Assembly: GCA_017552435.1 (NCBI GenBank)
Contig: JAFZPZ010000047.1
Location: 1-57,957, forward strand
Origin: Bacteroidaceae bacterium
Lineage (GTDB): Bacteria; Bacteroidota; Bacteroidia; Bacteroidales; Bacteroidaceae
Reading direction: 5' to 3'
DNA: 57,957 bases
In this document: one piece after another, positions 34,864 through 42,954 of the stretch
Layout: each line of letters starts with the position of its first letter
Numbering within the stretch: position 1 is the first letter of the stretch
Program-made: the position numbers and the translations under genes
Notes under the pieces: model-generated
What the model was told of the DNA's origin: nothing
Database searches by the model: none
Seen by the model: only the letters and a program-made list of their open reading frames with translations

Positions 34864-34899
34864 AAAGAAGTAAGGGGAACTTTACTTCTTTTCTTTTTT
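34864..34899 (+). terminator. Terminator after rpmH
   Basis: AAAGAAGTAA (34864-34873) pairs with TTACTTCTTT (34882-34891), followed by a long T-tract. Confidence 0.8.
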
Positions 34900-34905
34900 T
34901 ATTAC

Positions 34906-34913
34906 TATCTTTG
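34906..34913 (+). promoter_or_regulatory. -7 box for the PASTA-rluD-ddl group
   Basis: TATCTTTG, 46 bp before ATG 34960. Confidence 0.6.
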
Positions 34914-34959
34914 CAGGGAAAAATAAAAAGAAAAGGGAAGTTAAAGAAGTAAAATTATT

Positions 34960-35598
34960 ATGGCTCTGGAAGAATTTCGCAAGAAGCTGTTCGGCCCTGT
35001 TGTCTATTGGAACCTGATAGCGATGGTGCTTGTCGGTGTGGCTCTCTGCATCGGTCTTTGGGTGTGGATGACACAATATACTATGCACGGCGAAAGCATT
35101 GACGTCCCCGATGTGAAAGGAATGACAATCAATGATGCCGAGTATGCTCTGGAGAATCTGGAACTGATGCCGGTCGTAGTGGATTCTGCATACGTCCGGG
35201 AACAGCCGGCCGGCATAGTGCTGGAGCAGAAACCCGATGGCGGTAGTCGCGTCAAATCGGGCCGGGAAATCTATCTGACCATCAACCAGAAACAGACTCC
35301 TACCCATACAATCCCCGATATTGCCGGTAACTGCTCGCGCAGAGAGGCGGAAGCCCGTCTGCGAGCCCTCGGATTCAAGATAGGTCCGATGGAGTTCGTT
35401 CCTGGCGACCCTGACTGGGTGATTGCCCTCAAGGTGAACGGACACGAGGTATATAGCGGAGAGCGCGTGCCTTGCGATGCGCCGGTAACTCTAGTTGTCG
35501 GCAACAGCAACTCGGGCAGCTCGGAAGAGGATGACGACTGGTTGATAGACGGCGATGATGCAACGGAGGTGGAAGACGGCTACGAGGAGGAACTCTGA
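34960..35598 (+). CDS. PASTA-domain membrane protein
   Basis: 212 residues. One N-terminal membrane helix (YWNLIAMVLVGVALCIGLWV), then PASTA repeats (IDVPDVKGMTINDAEYALEN; HTIPDIAGNCSRREAEARLR) and a third, weaker one. The end is acidic (SSEEDDDWLIDGDD). PASTA domains bind peptidoglycan stem peptides or beta-lactams. There is no kinase domain. The link to rluD and ddl downstream suggests a cell-wall role. Confidence 0.85.
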   Translation: MALEEFRKKLFGPVVYWNLIAMVLVGVALCIGLWVWMTQYTMHGESIDVPDVKGMTINDAEYALENLELMPVVVDSAYVREQPAGIVLEQKPDGGSRVKSGREIYLTINQKQTPTHTIPDIAGNCSRREAEARLRALGFKIGPMEFVPGDPDWVIALKVNGHEVYSGERVPCDAPVTLVVGNSNSGSSEEDDDWLIDGDDATEVEDGYEEEL

Positions 35599-35599
35599 T

Positions 35600-35674
35600 A
35601 AAGTTGAGAGTTGAAAGTTGAGAGTCGGTTTAATAGTTTAAGGGTTTAAGAGTTTAAGAGTTTAAGAGTTTAAG
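35600..35674. repeat. GAGTTTAA octamer/heptamer array
   Basis: GTTGAGAGTTGAAAGTTGAG is followed by four or more AGAGTTTA units, filling the gap between the PASTA gene and the GTG start of rluD. Confidence 0.65.
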
Positions 35675-35676
35675 GC

Positions 35677-36723
35677 GTGGAAGACATACTGCTCGACGAT
35701 GATGAGCTGTTGGAGGAAATCCCGCAGGAAGAGCATGAGCATTGGCGCATAGAAGTGGATAAGGGGCAGAGCTCCGTCCGCGTCGATAAGTTCCTGATGG
35801 ATCACATGCCCGGCACCAGCCGCAACCGCATACAGAAAGCAGCAGAGGCGGGTAGCATCCGGGCCAACGACAAGCCCGTCAAGAGCAACTACAAGGTCAA
35901 GGCGGGCGACATCATCACACTCGTCCTGGATTATCCCAAGCGCGATTGGGAAATCGTTCCCGAGGACTTGCCCCTCGATGTTGTCTATGAAGATGAGGTC
36001 CTGCTCGTCATCAACAAGCCAGCGGGCTTGGTGGTGCATCCCGGTTGCGGCAACTATAGCGGCACGCTGGTCAACGCTTTGGCGTGGCATCTGCGCGACG
36101 ATAAGGACTTCGACCCGAACGACCCGACTGTAGGCCTGGTGCACCGCATTGACAAGGACACAAGCGGGCTGTTGGTCGTTGCCAAGACTGCCGATGCCAA
36201 GACACATCTGGCAAAGCAGTTCTTCTACCATACCTGCCGACGCGAGTACAATGCACTTGTCTGGGGCCCCTTTGCCGACGACGAGGGAACCATAACGGGC
36301 AACATAGGCCGACATGCAAAAGACCGACTGCAGATGGATGTCTATCCAATGGACGGTGAGGTGGGCAAACCTGCCATCACTCATTATAAGGTGTTGGAGC
36401 GCTTCGGGCCTGTCACGCTCGTGGAATGTCATCTTGAGACAGGAAGGACGCATCAGATCAGGGCACACATGCGGCACATAGGGCATCCGCTCTTCGGCGA
36501 CGAACGCTACGGAGGCTGCCAAATCCTGCGTGGAGAGCAGACGGCATCCTACAAGGCATTCATCCATAACTGCATGGAGCTCTGCCCACGTCAGGCTCTG
36601 CATGCAAAGACACTCGGTTTCGTACATCCTGTAACAGAAGAGGAGATGTTCTTCTCGTCGGAATTACCGGAAGATATGAGTGCATTACTGAATAAATGGA
36701 GGAAAAGGACGGCCCCCCTCTAA
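35677..36723 (+). CDS. rluD: RluA-family 23S rRNA pseudouridine synthase
   Basis: 348 residues from GTG 35677. The N-terminal S4 domain (RVDKFLMDHMPGTSRNRIQ) precedes the catalytic motif HRIDKDTSGLLVVAK (Asp) and the RluA signature LETGRTHQIRAHM. RluD-type enzymes modify helix 69 of 23S rRNA; assignment to RluD rather than another RluA paralogue is by context. The C-terminus TAPL and the TAA stop are encoded by the left arm of an inverted-repeat element (36711-36787). Confidence 0.85.
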   Translation: MEDILLDDDELLEEIPQEEHEHWRIEVDKGQSSVRVDKFLMDHMPGTSRNRIQKAAEAGSIRANDKPVKSNYKVKAGDIITLVLDYPKRDWEIVPEDLPLDVVYEDEVLLVINKPAGLVVHPGCGNYSGTLVNALAWHLRDDKDFDPNDPTVGLVHRIDKDTSGLLVVAKTADAKTHLAKQFFYHTCRREYNALVWGPFADDEGTITGNIGRHAKDRLQMDVYPMDGEVGKPAITHYKVLERFGPVTLVECHLETGRTHQIRAHMRHIGHPLFGDERYGGCQILRGEQTASYKAFIHNCMELCPRQALHAKTLGFVHPVTEEEMFFSSELPEDMSALLNKWRKRTAPL

Positions 36724-36787
36724 CTCCCCCGAGGGGGAGGAAACAACGAACAGAAAGTCTCCCCTCGGGGAGATTTAGAGGGGGGCC
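36711..36787. mobile_element. 77-bp element with 13-bp terminal inverted repeats
   Basis: GGCCCCCCTCTAA (36711-36723) and TTAGAGGGGGGCC (36775-36787) are perfect inverted repeats. Inside are two further hairpins: CTCCCCC-GA-GGGGGAG (36724-36739) and TCTCCCC-TC-GGGGAGA (36758-36773). It resembles a MITE/REP element or a transcriptional stop. It sits between rluD and ddl, and rluD ends in it. Confidence 0.6.
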
Positions 36788-36803
36788 ATAAATAGTAAAC
36801 AAT

Positions 36804-37784
36804 ATGAAGAAGACAGTTGCAATAGTTTGCGGGGGCGACAGCTCGGAGCATGATGTAAGCATGCGCAGCGCGGAGGGTATCGCCTCGTTCATCGATCCTG
36901 CGCGCTATAATATATATAAGGTGGAGATTCATGCCGGCAAGTGGGAGGCCCTGCTTCCCGACGGCAATCGCTCTGCCGTCAACAAGGACGACTTCAGCTT
37001 CATGGTTGAAGGTAAACGCATACGTCCCGATTTCGCTTACATCACCATTCACGGTGCTCCGGGCGAGAACGGCGAACTGCAGGGCTACTTCGACCTCATC
37101 AAGATGCCTTACTCTACCTGCGGCGTACTCGTTGAGGCAATGACATACGATAAGTTCGTGCTCAATAACTATTTGCGTGCCTATGGCGTGTCTGTTGCCG
37201 ACAGCCTGCTCATCAAGATAGGCCGTGACAAGGAGGTGAGCGACGAAGAGATTGTTTCGCGCATAGGGTTGCCCTGCTTTGTGAAGCCCTCTCGCGGTGG
37301 CTCCTCTTTCGGCACAACCAAAGTGAAGACCATCGAGGCACTTCGTCCTGCCATCGACCTTGCGCTGAAGGAAGGCGAAGATGTGATGGTGGAGGCTTTC
37401 ATGGGAGGAACAGAGTTGACCTGCGGCTGTTACAAGACAAAGGCGAAGAGCGTCGTGTTCCCCATCACAGAGGTCGTTTCAAAGAACGAATTCTTCGATT
37501 ATGCCGCTAAATACAACAATGAAAGCGACGAAATCACGCCTGCCCGCATCAGCGAGAGCCTTGCGGAGCGCGTCAGCAAACTGACATCCATGATATACGA
37601 CATCTTGGATTGTCACGGCATCATTCGTATCGACTATATCATCACAGCCGGAGATAAGATTAACCTGCTGGAAATCAACACCACACCGGGCATGACAGCT
37701 ACCAGCTTCATCCCGCAACAGGTTCGTGCCGCAGGGCTTGACATCCGCGACGTGATGACGGATATCATAGAAGATAGGTTATGA
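36804..37784 (+). CDS. ddl: D-alanine--D-alanine ligase
   Basis: 326 residues. Makes the D-Ala-D-Ala dipeptide for peptidoglycan, using ATP. ATP-grasp features: VCGGDSSEHDVSM at the N-terminus, KPSRGGSSFGTTKV, EAFMGGTELTCGCYK, RIDYIITAGDKINLLEINTT and PGMTATSFIPQQ. It overlaps the following acyltransferase gene by 4 bp (ATGA). Confidence 0.95.
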   Translation: MKKTVAIVCGGDSSEHDVSMRSAEGIASFIDPARYNIYKVEIHAGKWEALLPDGNRSAVNKDDFSFMVEGKRIRPDFAYITIHGAPGENGELQGYFDLIKMPYSTCGVLVEAMTYDKFVLNNYLRAYGVSVADSLLIKIGRDKEVSDEEIVSRIGLPCFVKPSRGGSSFGTTKVKTIEALRPAIDLALKEGEDVMVEAFMGGTELTCGCYKTKAKSVVFPITEVVSKNEFFDYAAKYNNESDEITPARISESLAERVSKLTSMIYDILDCHGIIRIDYIITAGDKINLLEINTTPGMTATSFIPQQVRAAGLDIRDVMTDIIEDRL

Positions 37785-38935
37785 ACCACGAATTCGACGA
37801 AATTCGTCCCTATGCAGAGGGTGAGGTAAAGCAGGCCGTCGAGTCCCTGCTTGCCGACAGACAGTTCTCGCGAGTGCTGAAAGGCTTCGTGCCTTGGATG
37901 CCGGGCTGGATGCGCAACGGGTTGGTGCGCCTGGCTTTCGTTGGCGTCAACACACCTCTGCAGTTCCAGTTGCGCTACATGAGACCTGTGGCGAAACACC
38001 TCTTGCGCAAATGCAGTAGTGGCTGTAGTTTTTCCTACAGCGGCATCGCACCCGGACCTGATCGCTATACTTTCATCAGCAATCATCGCGACATCGTGCT
38101 CGACAGCGCTATCCTCAGCCTGATGCTTTACGAGCACCATTTCCCAACGACCTGCGAGATAGCTATCGGTGACAACCTGCTCATCTATCCTTGGATCAAG
38201 ACACTTGTCAAGCTCAACAAGGCCTTCACCGTGAAGCGAGGATTGAGCCCTCGTGAACTGTTGAAGAGCAGTGAGCTCATGAGCCGCTACATGCACTATG
38301 CCATTCAGGAGAAGCACGAGAACATCTGGATTGCACAGCGCGAGGGACGTGCGAAGGACAGCAGCGACCAGACACAGGAATCCTTGCTGAAGATGTTCGC
38401 GATGGCGGGCGAGGGGAGTATCATAGATCGGCTCAAGGAACTTTGCATCGTACCCCTTAGCATCAGCTACGAATACGATCCCTGCGACTACCTCAAGGCA
38501 CAGGAATTCCAGCAGAAGCGCGACAATCCTGCTTTCAAGAAAAGCAAACAGGACGATCTGGACAATATGAAGACCGGAATTTTGGGACAGAAAGGCCGCA
38601 TCCACTACGAGGCGATGCCTCCAATCAATACCTGGCTCGACGAATTGGCAGAACTGCCCAGAACCGAAGTGTTCGGGGAGGTGGCTCGACGCATCGACCA
38701 ACAGATACATGCCGGCTATCAGCTCTTCCCAGGCAATTATGTGGCTGCGGATATACTCAGTGGCACTTCGACCTTTGCCAAGGAATATACCGAAGAGGAG
38801 CGGAAGAGCTTCGAGGCATACCTGCAGAGCCGTATCGACCTGGTGAAGCTAGAGAACAAGGATGAAGCATTCCTGCGCGAACGCATTCTGACGATGTATG
38901 CAAATCCGGTTATCAACAAAATGAAGACCCCCTAA
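37781..38935 (+). CDS. Bacteroidetes glycerol-acyltransferase-like protein (core copy)
   Basis: 384 residues, clearly paralogous to the protein at 27907: FISNHRDIVLDSAIL, IAQREGRAKDSSDQTQES and VPLSISYEYDPCDYL. It probably acylates glycerol-phosphate or lysophosphatidate in phospholipid synthesis. The spacing in NHRDIVLD is the same variant as in the operon copy. Coupled to ddl by an ATGA overlap. The stop codon (38933-38935) falls in a GC repeat (38926-38950). Confidence 0.8.
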   Translation: MNHEFDEIRPYAEGEVKQAVESLLADRQFSRVLKGFVPWMPGWMRNGLVRLAFVGVNTPLQFQLRYMRPVAKHLLRKCSSGCSFSYSGIAPGPDRYTFISNHRDIVLDSAILSLMLYEHHFPTTCEIAIGDNLLIYPWIKTLVKLNKAFTVKRGLSPRELLKSSELMSRYMHYAIQEKHENIWIAQREGRAKDSSDQTQESLLKMFAMAGEGSIIDRLKELCIVPLSISYEYDPCDYLKAQEFQQKRDNPAFKKSKQDDLDNMKTGILGQKGRIHYEAMPPINTWLDELAELPRTEVFGEVARRIDQQIHAGYQLFPGNYVAADILSGTSTFAKEYTEEERKSFEAYLQSRIDLVKLENKDEAFLRERILTMYANPVINKMKTP

Positions 38936-38950
38936 CCCCCTTTAGGGGGA
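38926..38950. repeat. CCCCCTAA palindromic repeat at an ORF end
   Basis: GACCCCCTAACCCCCTTTAG and the following GGGGA form a copy of the GC family. The TAA inside it terminates the acyltransferase frame. Confidence 0.6.
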
Positions 38951-38976
38951 ATACCTGATATAACTGACAAAAACGC

Positions 38977-39651
38977 ATGATCAGTGAAATAATTAATAAC
39001 TTGAAATCAATCATTTCTCCCCCTAAGGGGGGGCGGGTGGTCTCTCTCCCCCTAAAGGGGGTCGGGGGGTCTCTTCTCCTTCTCCTCCTTATTTCCTGCA
39101 AGGGCGACGACTCTTCCGACTTCTACCCAAACGTCATAACCGAGTTCGCCATGATACGTACGGATGATGCCGGTACGATGGTCGAACTCACCACCGACGA
39201 CGAGCGCACATATACTATTTCTAATCCGCGCAGTGGCTATGACAAGAATGTCAACTATCGTGCTGTCTGTGGCTTTGTGCCAGATGGGCAGTCGTGTATG
39301 CTCTATAATGCTACAGGTGCCTATTTGCTTCGCGACTCGACGGAATTGGATTATGAACCTGATGCTGTGGGTGTGGTCAGTGTGTGGCGCTCGGGTCAGT
39401 TTATCAACATGCAACTCTCGCCGCTCACCCAGGGCGGTAAGCAATATTGGGGCTATCGCATTGACGGTGTTAGTGGCAATACCACACACATCAGCCTTCA
39501 TCACCGGCAGAACGGCGACCCTCTGTCCTATACTCAAACCGTTTATGCCAGTCTTCCCATCGATAACCTCGATATAGTTCCTGTGGGCGACTCCATTGCC
39601 CTCCACGTCAAGACTTTCAATGGAGACAAAGTATGGAAATTCAAGAGATAA
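38977..39651 (+). CDS. NigD-like lipoprotein
   Basis: 224 residues. After a lipobox-like LLISC (Cys41), the mature part begins [16 protein letters not shown] and continues with beta-rich segments ([35 protein letters not shown]), resembling the NigD family of Bacteroidales outer-membrane lipoproteins, whose function is not established. The n-region of the signal peptide ([18 protein letters not shown]) is encoded by two tandem GC palindromic repeats at 39017-39072. Confidence 0.7.
   Translation: MISEIINNLKSIISPPKGGRVVSLPLKGVGGSLLLLLLISCKGDDSSDFYPNVITEFAMIRTDDAGTMVELTTDDERTYTISNPRSGYDKNVNYRAVCGFVPDGQSCMLYNATGAYLLRDSTELDYEPDAVGVVSVWRSGQFINMQLSPLTQGGKQYWGYRIDGVSGNTTHISLHHRQNGDPLSYTQTVYASLPIDNLDIVPVGDSIALHVKTFNGDKVWKFKR
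39017..39072. repeat. Two tandem CCCCCTAAAGGGGG repeats in a signal peptide
   Basis: Copies at 39017-39043 and 39047-39072. Both read TCCCCCTAAGGGGG followed by a (G)CGGGTGG or TCGGGGGG tail. They are translated in frame just before the hydrophobic LLLLLLISC segment of the NigD-like lipoprotein. Confidence 0.75.
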
Positions 39652-39902
39652 AAGGGTCAGTTGCCGTCCTGATTTCCGGAGGCGTCGATAGCGCAGTCGT
39701 TGTGCATCTGCTTTGCGAGGCAGGTTTGAAGTCTGATCTCCACTATATTAAAATAGGTATGGATGGAGAGGACTCGTCATGTACGGCAGAGGAAGATATT
39801 GAACTCTCGCAGGCAAAGACTTCGCAAGGTGTGTTAGTAGCAACTTACAACAAAAATGTGAATTTTGTAAATTGTAAATTCAGGGGTATTATCAATTATT
39901 AA
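39633..39902 (+). pseudogene. Truncated tRNA 2-thiouridylase (mnmA-like) fragment
   Basis: The frame starts inside the upstream gene (ATG 39633) and gives [20 protein letters not shown], the PP-loop ATP site of Bacteroidetes MnmA-type thiouridylases, then [20 protein letters not shown]. Family similarity stops near residue 60; the last ~30 residues come from AT-rich repeat-like sequence. A full enzyme needs about 350 residues and its catalytic cysteines, all absent. The break abuts the leftward glycan genes, suggesting an insertion or deletion there. Confidence 0.7.
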
Positions 39903-40998
39903 TTATCAATGGTTGTCGAACGGTCTGCATGAAGCTTTCTATGCGGGATTGCCATTCGGCCTGGGAACGCACGTCGAACTCGCTCCAGGCGGCACCGAAC
40001 CAGTAGTGGAAACGTCCGCCCTGATAGTTGCGGATGATGCCCATTCCGTGCCCTTCCATCGTGGTAATCTCCACCGGCTGGTCGGGGAACAGCAGCGCCA
40101 CATAGATCTGGAACTGATGACGCTCGGGGTCAACCGTGGGGTCGGCATAGTGGATGTAGCCTTCACCCTTCACCACAGAGGTCGTGTCAGTAGAACGTAT
40201 GGGAAAGCCTGCTGCTACATCCGCAGGTTCCTTCAGGCCGTCGTACCATACCGTAGCCTTGCAGAAGTTCGAGCCTTTGTCGAGCGACAGGATGCGATGC
40301 TCGGTGATGCCGTCGGAACTCTTGGGGAAATCGACCTGAACGGTAAAGCGGAGCGGCCCGTTGTCAAGTATCCTGTAGGTCTCGTAGCACCAGGGATAGA
40401 CAATCTTCCCGTCGCGGATGAGGGCCGGCGTGCCACAGCCCAGCGTGGGACCTACGCCGTAGCAGTCGAGTCCCTTGCCATAGTCCAGATGGAATGACAT
40501 GCGCGGGTTGTTGCGGTACAGCTCCTCGAGGATGAGTTCTGTGGTACGCTTCACCCACACATCGTGGCCGAATCCTCTCTCGCCTCTGCGCTGCAGGGCA
40601 GGACCATAGAGGCGGAAACCGATTCGGTCATTCTCGAAGGCGATGTCGTCGAGGCGCTCGGGGTATTGCCTTCCGCTGACCCAGGAACGCACAGGAGCAG
40701 GCTGCCCTGCCTGTATGGTATAGGTGGCGGTGGAATGGGGCCGCACATGCACGTCGAGCAGGAACTGCCCGTCGTAGGTGAGCTGACTGGCTTGCTCGAT
40801 TCCAAAGGCATCGCGCACCACAGCACCCTTGCTGACGTCGATTCCCAACCGGCTGGCATCGATGCTCACCAGCTCCTGGCGCTGCCTGTCTGTCGGGTTG
40901 GTGACGGTGATGGTCTTCCGCCCCTCGGTGGAACCGGTTTCCTGTGCCATTACAAAAAACGGCAACAGACCGCAGAGAATGAAAATTATACGTTTCAT
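39892..40998 (-). CDS. Secreted DUF4861 protein
   Basis: 368 residues. The signal peptide [19 protein letters not shown] nearly duplicates that of the upstream gene. The mature part matches the DUF4861 pattern: [20 protein letters not shown], then [21 protein letters not shown]4861 proteins often sit in polysaccharide-utilisation loci beside lyases or unsaturated glucuronyl hydrolases; activity is unproven. ATG 41002-41004 is an alternative start two codons upstream. It begins about 10 bp after the beta-helix gene and shares its operon. Confidence 0.75.
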   Translation of the reverse strand: MKRIIFILCGLLPFFVMAQETGSTEGRKTITVTNPTDRQRQELVSIDASRLGIDVSKGAVVRDAFGIEQASQLTYDGQFLLDVHVRPHSTATYTIQAGQPAPVRSWVSGRQYPERLDDIAFENDRIGFRLYGPALQRRGERGFGHDVWVKRTTELILEELYRNNPRMSFHLDYGKGLDCYGVGPTLGCGTPALIRDGKIVYPWCYETYRILDNGPLRFTVQVDFPKSSDGITEHRILSLDKGSNFCKATVWYDGLKEPADVAAGFPIRSTDTTSVVKGEGYIHYADPTVDPERHQFQIYVALLFPDQPVEITTMEGHGMGIIRNYQGGRFHYWFGAAWSEFDVRSQAEWQSRIESFMQTVRQPLIINN

Positions 40999-41008
40999 CG
41001 GCATTTTT

Positions 41009-42691
41009 TCATCGGTAACTGTTATTTCCCAGGCGTATGCCGCGGCAGTTGCGCTGCTGAATTTCGTGCCCGTTCACAAAGGTGTTGCTGTAAATCTCCA
41101 CGTCCTGGGCATCGTGCAACAGGATGGCCACAGAATGGCTGCCCTCGACGTTGTTGTTACGTATCAGGATATTGCGATTCACATGAGGCGGCGTCTCGGG
41201 CGACTCGGTAGTGACCATAACGCCTGTAGCCCGGTAGCCGCTGTCCGTCCCTGCGCCTCGGATGTCGTTGTCCTCCACCACCACATGCTCCACAGGGCCT
41301 GCCTCGTGCCAACTGAGCTCAGCGCCCAGTTTGATGGCCGACAGGGTGCTGCGCCCGATGCGGTTGCCGCGTACCACCACATCGCGGGCTTTCAGCAGGA
41401 AGGCCCTGCCGTTGTTGTAGTCGTCCACATTATTCAGTATCTGCACGCGTGGAAAGCGCGAGTAGTTGTACATCAGCAGTTGATTGCAATCAGCCGTGGG
41501 CAGCGGACGATCCAGAGTGACATCCACGCGCCAGGCCTCGGCATTTGTGTTGCAGGAACGGGTCACAAAGCGCCCTACCTCCTGCATATTTCTGCGATTC
41601 AGTAGAATCAGCGTATCTCCCACCAAGGGATAATCTAGCGCCTGGGCATGCAGGTCGGCACCTTCCACACGCACCTCTATCCGGCTGAGGTCCGATGCAT
41701 CGGGCGTGATATGCCAGTAGTAGTTGTGGATATTCGTGCAGTCGTCGCCATTCCCGGCAAAGAAAGAATGAGAAATAGTCAGGTCGCCGCTGCAGGATGT
41801 GAAGTGCGTGGCATCTGTGGATGTCGAGCTGACCCTTCCCTCCTCGGGAATGACATTCAGGCTGTCTATCAGGATGTTGTGGCACAGATGCCCCACGACA
41901 CCCATACCGGGATAGCTCCGGATGGAGAGCCCCCGCAAGGTGATGCCCTCCGATTCGCGAAGCATCACGCACGGGCGGTAGTGCCCTCCGTAGCGAATCA
42001 CGCAGATGTCGCCTACGGGAGGCTGTACCTTCGATGTCATGCGCACCAAGCCAGGGCGCAGCAGTTCAGCTTCCTGTATGCCTCCGTAGTAGAAATGCCT
42101 GCGCTCGCTGCTGTAGAAATAGTAGCGCCCCTGCACGATGCTGTCGATATAGGTATAGAGCGCAGGGTCGTACTCTATGTCGAAGTCCTTCTCCGAAGTG
42201 CGAACCACCTTGCCCTCTGTGGCAGCAGGACGGCGATAGGTGATTTCCATGTCGTTCATCTTTACCCCCTTACAACCCACAAAGGAGAGCACCTGCATCC
42301 ATCCTTCCACCTCAAGTCGTGCACCTCTCGCCTCGATGGTGAGGCCCTCGCAACCCGTAAAGTCCAGACCTGTGACGTAGGGCTTCTGCGGCTGGAAGAG
42401 TGCCCATTGTACCTCAAGGCCCCTTCCCAAGGCTCCGCTGATGGCCCGTCGCTCTATGTCGATGGCCACAGGGTCGTCCAACTGGTAGGTACCGACAGGA
42501 AAGAGAAGTGTTGTCTGCGGATGCTTGCGGCAATAGGCAGCAGCCCGCCGCAAAGCCTCCGTGTCGGACTTGCCGTCGTCAGGCCGCGCCCCGAACTTTG
42601 CAACAGATACTGTTCGCGGTTGATTCGAGATTCCACCAGCCATCACAACAAGCGGCAGCAGACCGCAGAGGAAGAATAATATACGTTTCAT
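41009..42691 (-). CDS. Secreted right-handed beta-helix glycoside hydrolase (GH110-like)
   Basis: 560 residues with signal peptide MKRILFFLCGLLPLVVMAGG. The pectate-lyase/GH28-like N-terminus VAKFGARPDDGKSDTEALRR is followed by many beta-helix turns. Around residue 300 the stretch DATHFTSCSGDLTISHSFFA, then GNGDDCTNIHNYY, resembles the catalytic region of GH110 alpha-1,3-galactosidases. Assignment to GH110 is probable, not certain; a lyase or GH28 relative is the alternative. It is the first gene of the leftward pair, with a -7 box at 42731. Confidence 0.7.
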   Translation of the reverse strand: MKRILFFLCGLLPLVVMAGGISNQPRTVSVAKFGARPDDGKSDTEALRRAAAYCRKHPQTTLLFPVGTYQLDDPVAIDIERRAISGALGRGLEVQWALFQPQKPYVTGLDFTGCEGLTIEARGARLEVEGWMQVLSFVGCKGVKMNDMEITYRRPAATEGKVVRTSEKDFDIEYDPALYTYIDSIVQGRYYFYSSERRHFYYGGIQEAELLRPGLVRMTSKVQPPVGDICVIRYGGHYRPCVMLRESEGITLRGLSIRSYPGMGVVGHLCHNILIDSLNVIPEEGRVSSTSTDATHFTSCSGDLTISHSFFAGNGDDCTNIHNYYWHITPDASDLSRIEVRVEGADLHAQALDYPLVGDTLILLNRRNMQEVGRFVTRSCNTNAEAWRVDVTLDRPLPTADCNQLLMYNYSRFPRVQILNNVDDYNNGRAFLLKARDVVVRGNRIGRSTLSAIKLGAELSWHEAGPVEHVVVEDNDIRGAGTDSGYRATGVMVTTESPETPPHVNRNILIRNNNVEGSHSVAILLHDAQDVEIYSNTFVNGHEIQQRNCRGIRLGNNSYR

Positions 42692-42730
42692 CGAATAGTA
42701 ATTATCCTCGTTTCTAATGCAACGAGGTTG

Positions 42731-42738
42731 CAAATATA
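42731..42738 (-). promoter_or_regulatory. -7 box for the beta-helix/DUF4861 operon
   Basis: The minus strand reads TATATTTG, 40 bp upstream of the start at 42691. Confidence 0.6.
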
Positions 42739-42804
42739 ATGATTTTTTTTTGATTATCCCAAGCTTTCCTGCGCATAATCAGCATAAAATTGGATATTTT
42801 GACA

Positions 42805-42927
42805 TTTTTATTTTGTATTGTTCTCGCTTACTCGTAACTTTGACCTTGTCGAAATTACTTTCGCTCGACAATAATAATAAAAAAAGCGATTTTTATTTTG
42901 TATTGTTCTCGCTTACTCGTAACTTTG
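42805..42927 (+). promoter_or_regulatory. Tandem 38-bp promoter duplication
   Basis: The sequence from TTTTTATTTTGTATTG through TCGTAACTTTG occurs identically at 42805-42842 and 42890-42927. Each copy contains a TAACTTTG -7 box (42835-42842 and 42920-42927) and an upstream TTTTG. Two start sites 85 bp apart are predicted for the HAD phosphatase-ribokinase-permease operon. Confidence 0.7.
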
Positions 42928-42954
42928 CACTCAAAACCAAAGAATAATCAACAA

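Noticed and set aside
41648-42679. Long plus-strand frame opposite the beta-helix gene
   Set aside because: The minus-strand product has a signal peptide and beta-helix motifs; the plus frame has no recognisable content.
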